NCBI GenBank assembly: GCA_014649555.1 | Contig: BMTG01000008.1 | Coordinates: 310,001 to 374,000 of the forward strand | From: Streptomyces globisporus | GTDB lineage: Bacteria > Actinomycetota > Actinomycetes > Streptomycetales > Streptomycetaceae | Direction of reading: 5' to 3' | Length of the DNA stretch: 64,000 nucleotides | In this document: in pieces, positions 63,280 to 64,000 of the stretch | How positions within the stretch are numbered: the first letter of the stretch is position 1 | Layout of the letters: the number at the start of each line of letters is the position of its first letter | Notes under the pieces: generated by a model | What the model was told of the DNA's origin: nothing | The model's database searches: none | The model's input: only the letters and a program-made list of their open reading frames with translations | Translations under genes and position numbers: made by a program

Positions 63280-64000
63280 GTGCCGGGCACCCGCGTACGA
63301 CGCCGCACCGCTCACCGTGAACGCCGCCGCGCGGCCCGCCGCCACGCCCTGCTCGCCGTCGCCTCGGCGGTCGTGGCGATCGGCGCGTCGGCCGGGCTGA
63401 TCGACGCGGGCCACCAGGACGGGCGCGACACGGCCCGCCCCGGACCGACGCCCCCGCCGGTCCTCCAGCCGCTCCCCGCCGTGCCCACGCCCACGGCTCC
63501 CGCCCCGTCCGCCTCCTCGGCGCGCCCCGCCCCGGCGGCCCCGTCCCCCTCCCGCACCACGGCCCGCCCGAGCGCCGCCCCCACGCCCCCGCCCGCCCGG
63601 CCGACGGCGCCCGCACCCGCGCTCCGTAACCGCCTCTTCCGGCACCCGCACTCCCAGGTCCTGGACTGGGTGCGGGCGAACCCCGACGACCCGCGCCGCC
63701 CGGTCATCGAGTCCCGGATCGCGACGCAGCCCGCCGCCGTCTGGTTCGCCGCCCACAACCCGGGCGAGATAGCCGGGCAGGTCCGTGCGGTCACCCGGGG
63801 CGCGGCCGCCGCGGGCAGGACCCCGGTGCTCGTCCCGTACGCGATACCCGACCGGGACTGCGGCGGCGCGTCCCAGGGCGGCGCCCCGGACCTCGCGGCG
63901 TACGACGCCTGGATACGGGAGTTCGCCCGGGGACTCGGCGCGGGAGCGGCGATCGTGATCCTGGAACCGGACGCCATCGCCCTCTCCGACTGCCTCACCG
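63280..64000 (+). CDS. Secreted/anchored glycoside hydrolase family 6 protein (cellulase), 5' part
   Basis: The gene runs off the window; 240 codons are visible from GTG 63280, which has AAGGGG 8 bp upstream. A very basic N-terminus ([18 protein letters not shown]) leads to a hydrophobic helix (HALLAVASAVVAIGASAG), a signal peptide or membrane anchor, then a ~90-residue Pro/Ala/Thr/Ser linker. The GH6 domain begins near residue 120: VLDWVRANPDDPRRP, PVLVPYAIPDRDCGG (with the catalytic-region Asp and a disulfide Cys), and VILEPDAIALSDCLT (the EPD motif and the partner Cys). It probably cuts beta-1,4-glucans outside the cell; endo- or exo-action cannot be told. Confidence 0.9.
   Translation, partial: MPGTRVRRRTAHRERRRAARRHALLAVASAVVAIGASAGLIDAGHQDGRDTARPGPTPPPVLQPLPAVPTPTAPAPSASSARPAPAAPSPSRTTARPSAAPTPPPARPTAPAPALRNRLFRHPHSQVLDWVRANPDDPRRPVIESRIATQPAAVWFAAHNPGEIAGQVRAVTRGAAAAGRTPVLVPYAIPDRDCGGASQGGAPDLAAYDAWIREFARGLGAGAAIVILEPDAIALSDCLT

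Overview
The window is a high-GC actinobacterial chromosome segment, almost certainly Streptomyces. The signs are overwhelming G/C at third codon positions, many GTG/TTG starts, 1-8 nt start/stop overlaps, and a set of diagnostic genes (bldD, sIHF, a bifunctional rel, a helicase-dead PriA, DUF948/DUF6167 beside alaS). It is a core-chromosome region. I see no rRNA, tRNA, CRISPR array, IS element, prophage or attachment site.

Layout. 1-4700: ruvB tail, yajC-secD-secF (protein export) and apt. 4834-7455: relA/rel, the (p)ppGpp enzyme. 7518-9756: DUF349 and membrane cyclophilin genes on the minus strand. 9914-14319: MBL hydrolase, hisS, VKOR, rarA. 14339-15846: an iron-box-preceded DUF2470 gene divergent from rpsD. 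15864-18077: a large STAND ATPase gene on the minus strand. 18282-24132: DUF948, DUF6167, alaS, ruvX, mltG. 24129-28356: shikimate genes aroE, aroC, aroKB (one continuous reading frame) and aroQ. 28499-31657: P-loop kinase, an M24-fold pseudopeptidase, efp, nusB. 31829-32329: bldD (minus). 32552-42581: pyrimidine genes pyrR-pyrB-pyrC-(PH-like)-carA-carB-pyrD-pyrF. 42828-49197: sIHF, gmk, rpoZ, coaBC, metK, priA. 49328-53488: HTH gene (minus), fmt, rsmB, rpe. 53568-57525: SorC-type regulator, a class I terpene synthase (minus) and divergent guaB1. 57690-62446: aldehyde dehydrogenase, Lrp/AsnC regulator, nitrilase-family amidase and an aromatic amino acid 2-monooxygenase-like flavoenzyme. 62472-64000: DUF5995 gene (minus) and the 5' end of a secreted GH6 cellulase gene.

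Most of the window is nucleotide, aromatic amino acid and translation housekeeping, with two developmental or global regulators (BldD and Rel) and the nucleoid protein sIHF. Transcription units are marked by many strong GC-rich hairpins, often between convergent genes. The least conserved and most interesting part is 53.5-64 kb. There a terpene synthase diverges from guaB1, and an Lrp-controlled set of genes could turn an aromatic amino acid into an amide and then an acid, for example tryptophan to indole-3-acetamide to indole-3-acetic acid.

Other points worth a second look: the aroK-aroB fusion, loss of four of five metal ligands in the M24 protein beside efp, a near-consensus DmdR1/DtxR iron box between the DUF2470 gene and rpsD, a Gln/His-rich cytoplasmic domain on MltG, and several well-formed palindromes next to promoters. 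All assignments come from reading the sequence and from general knowledge of the families. No database search was run.
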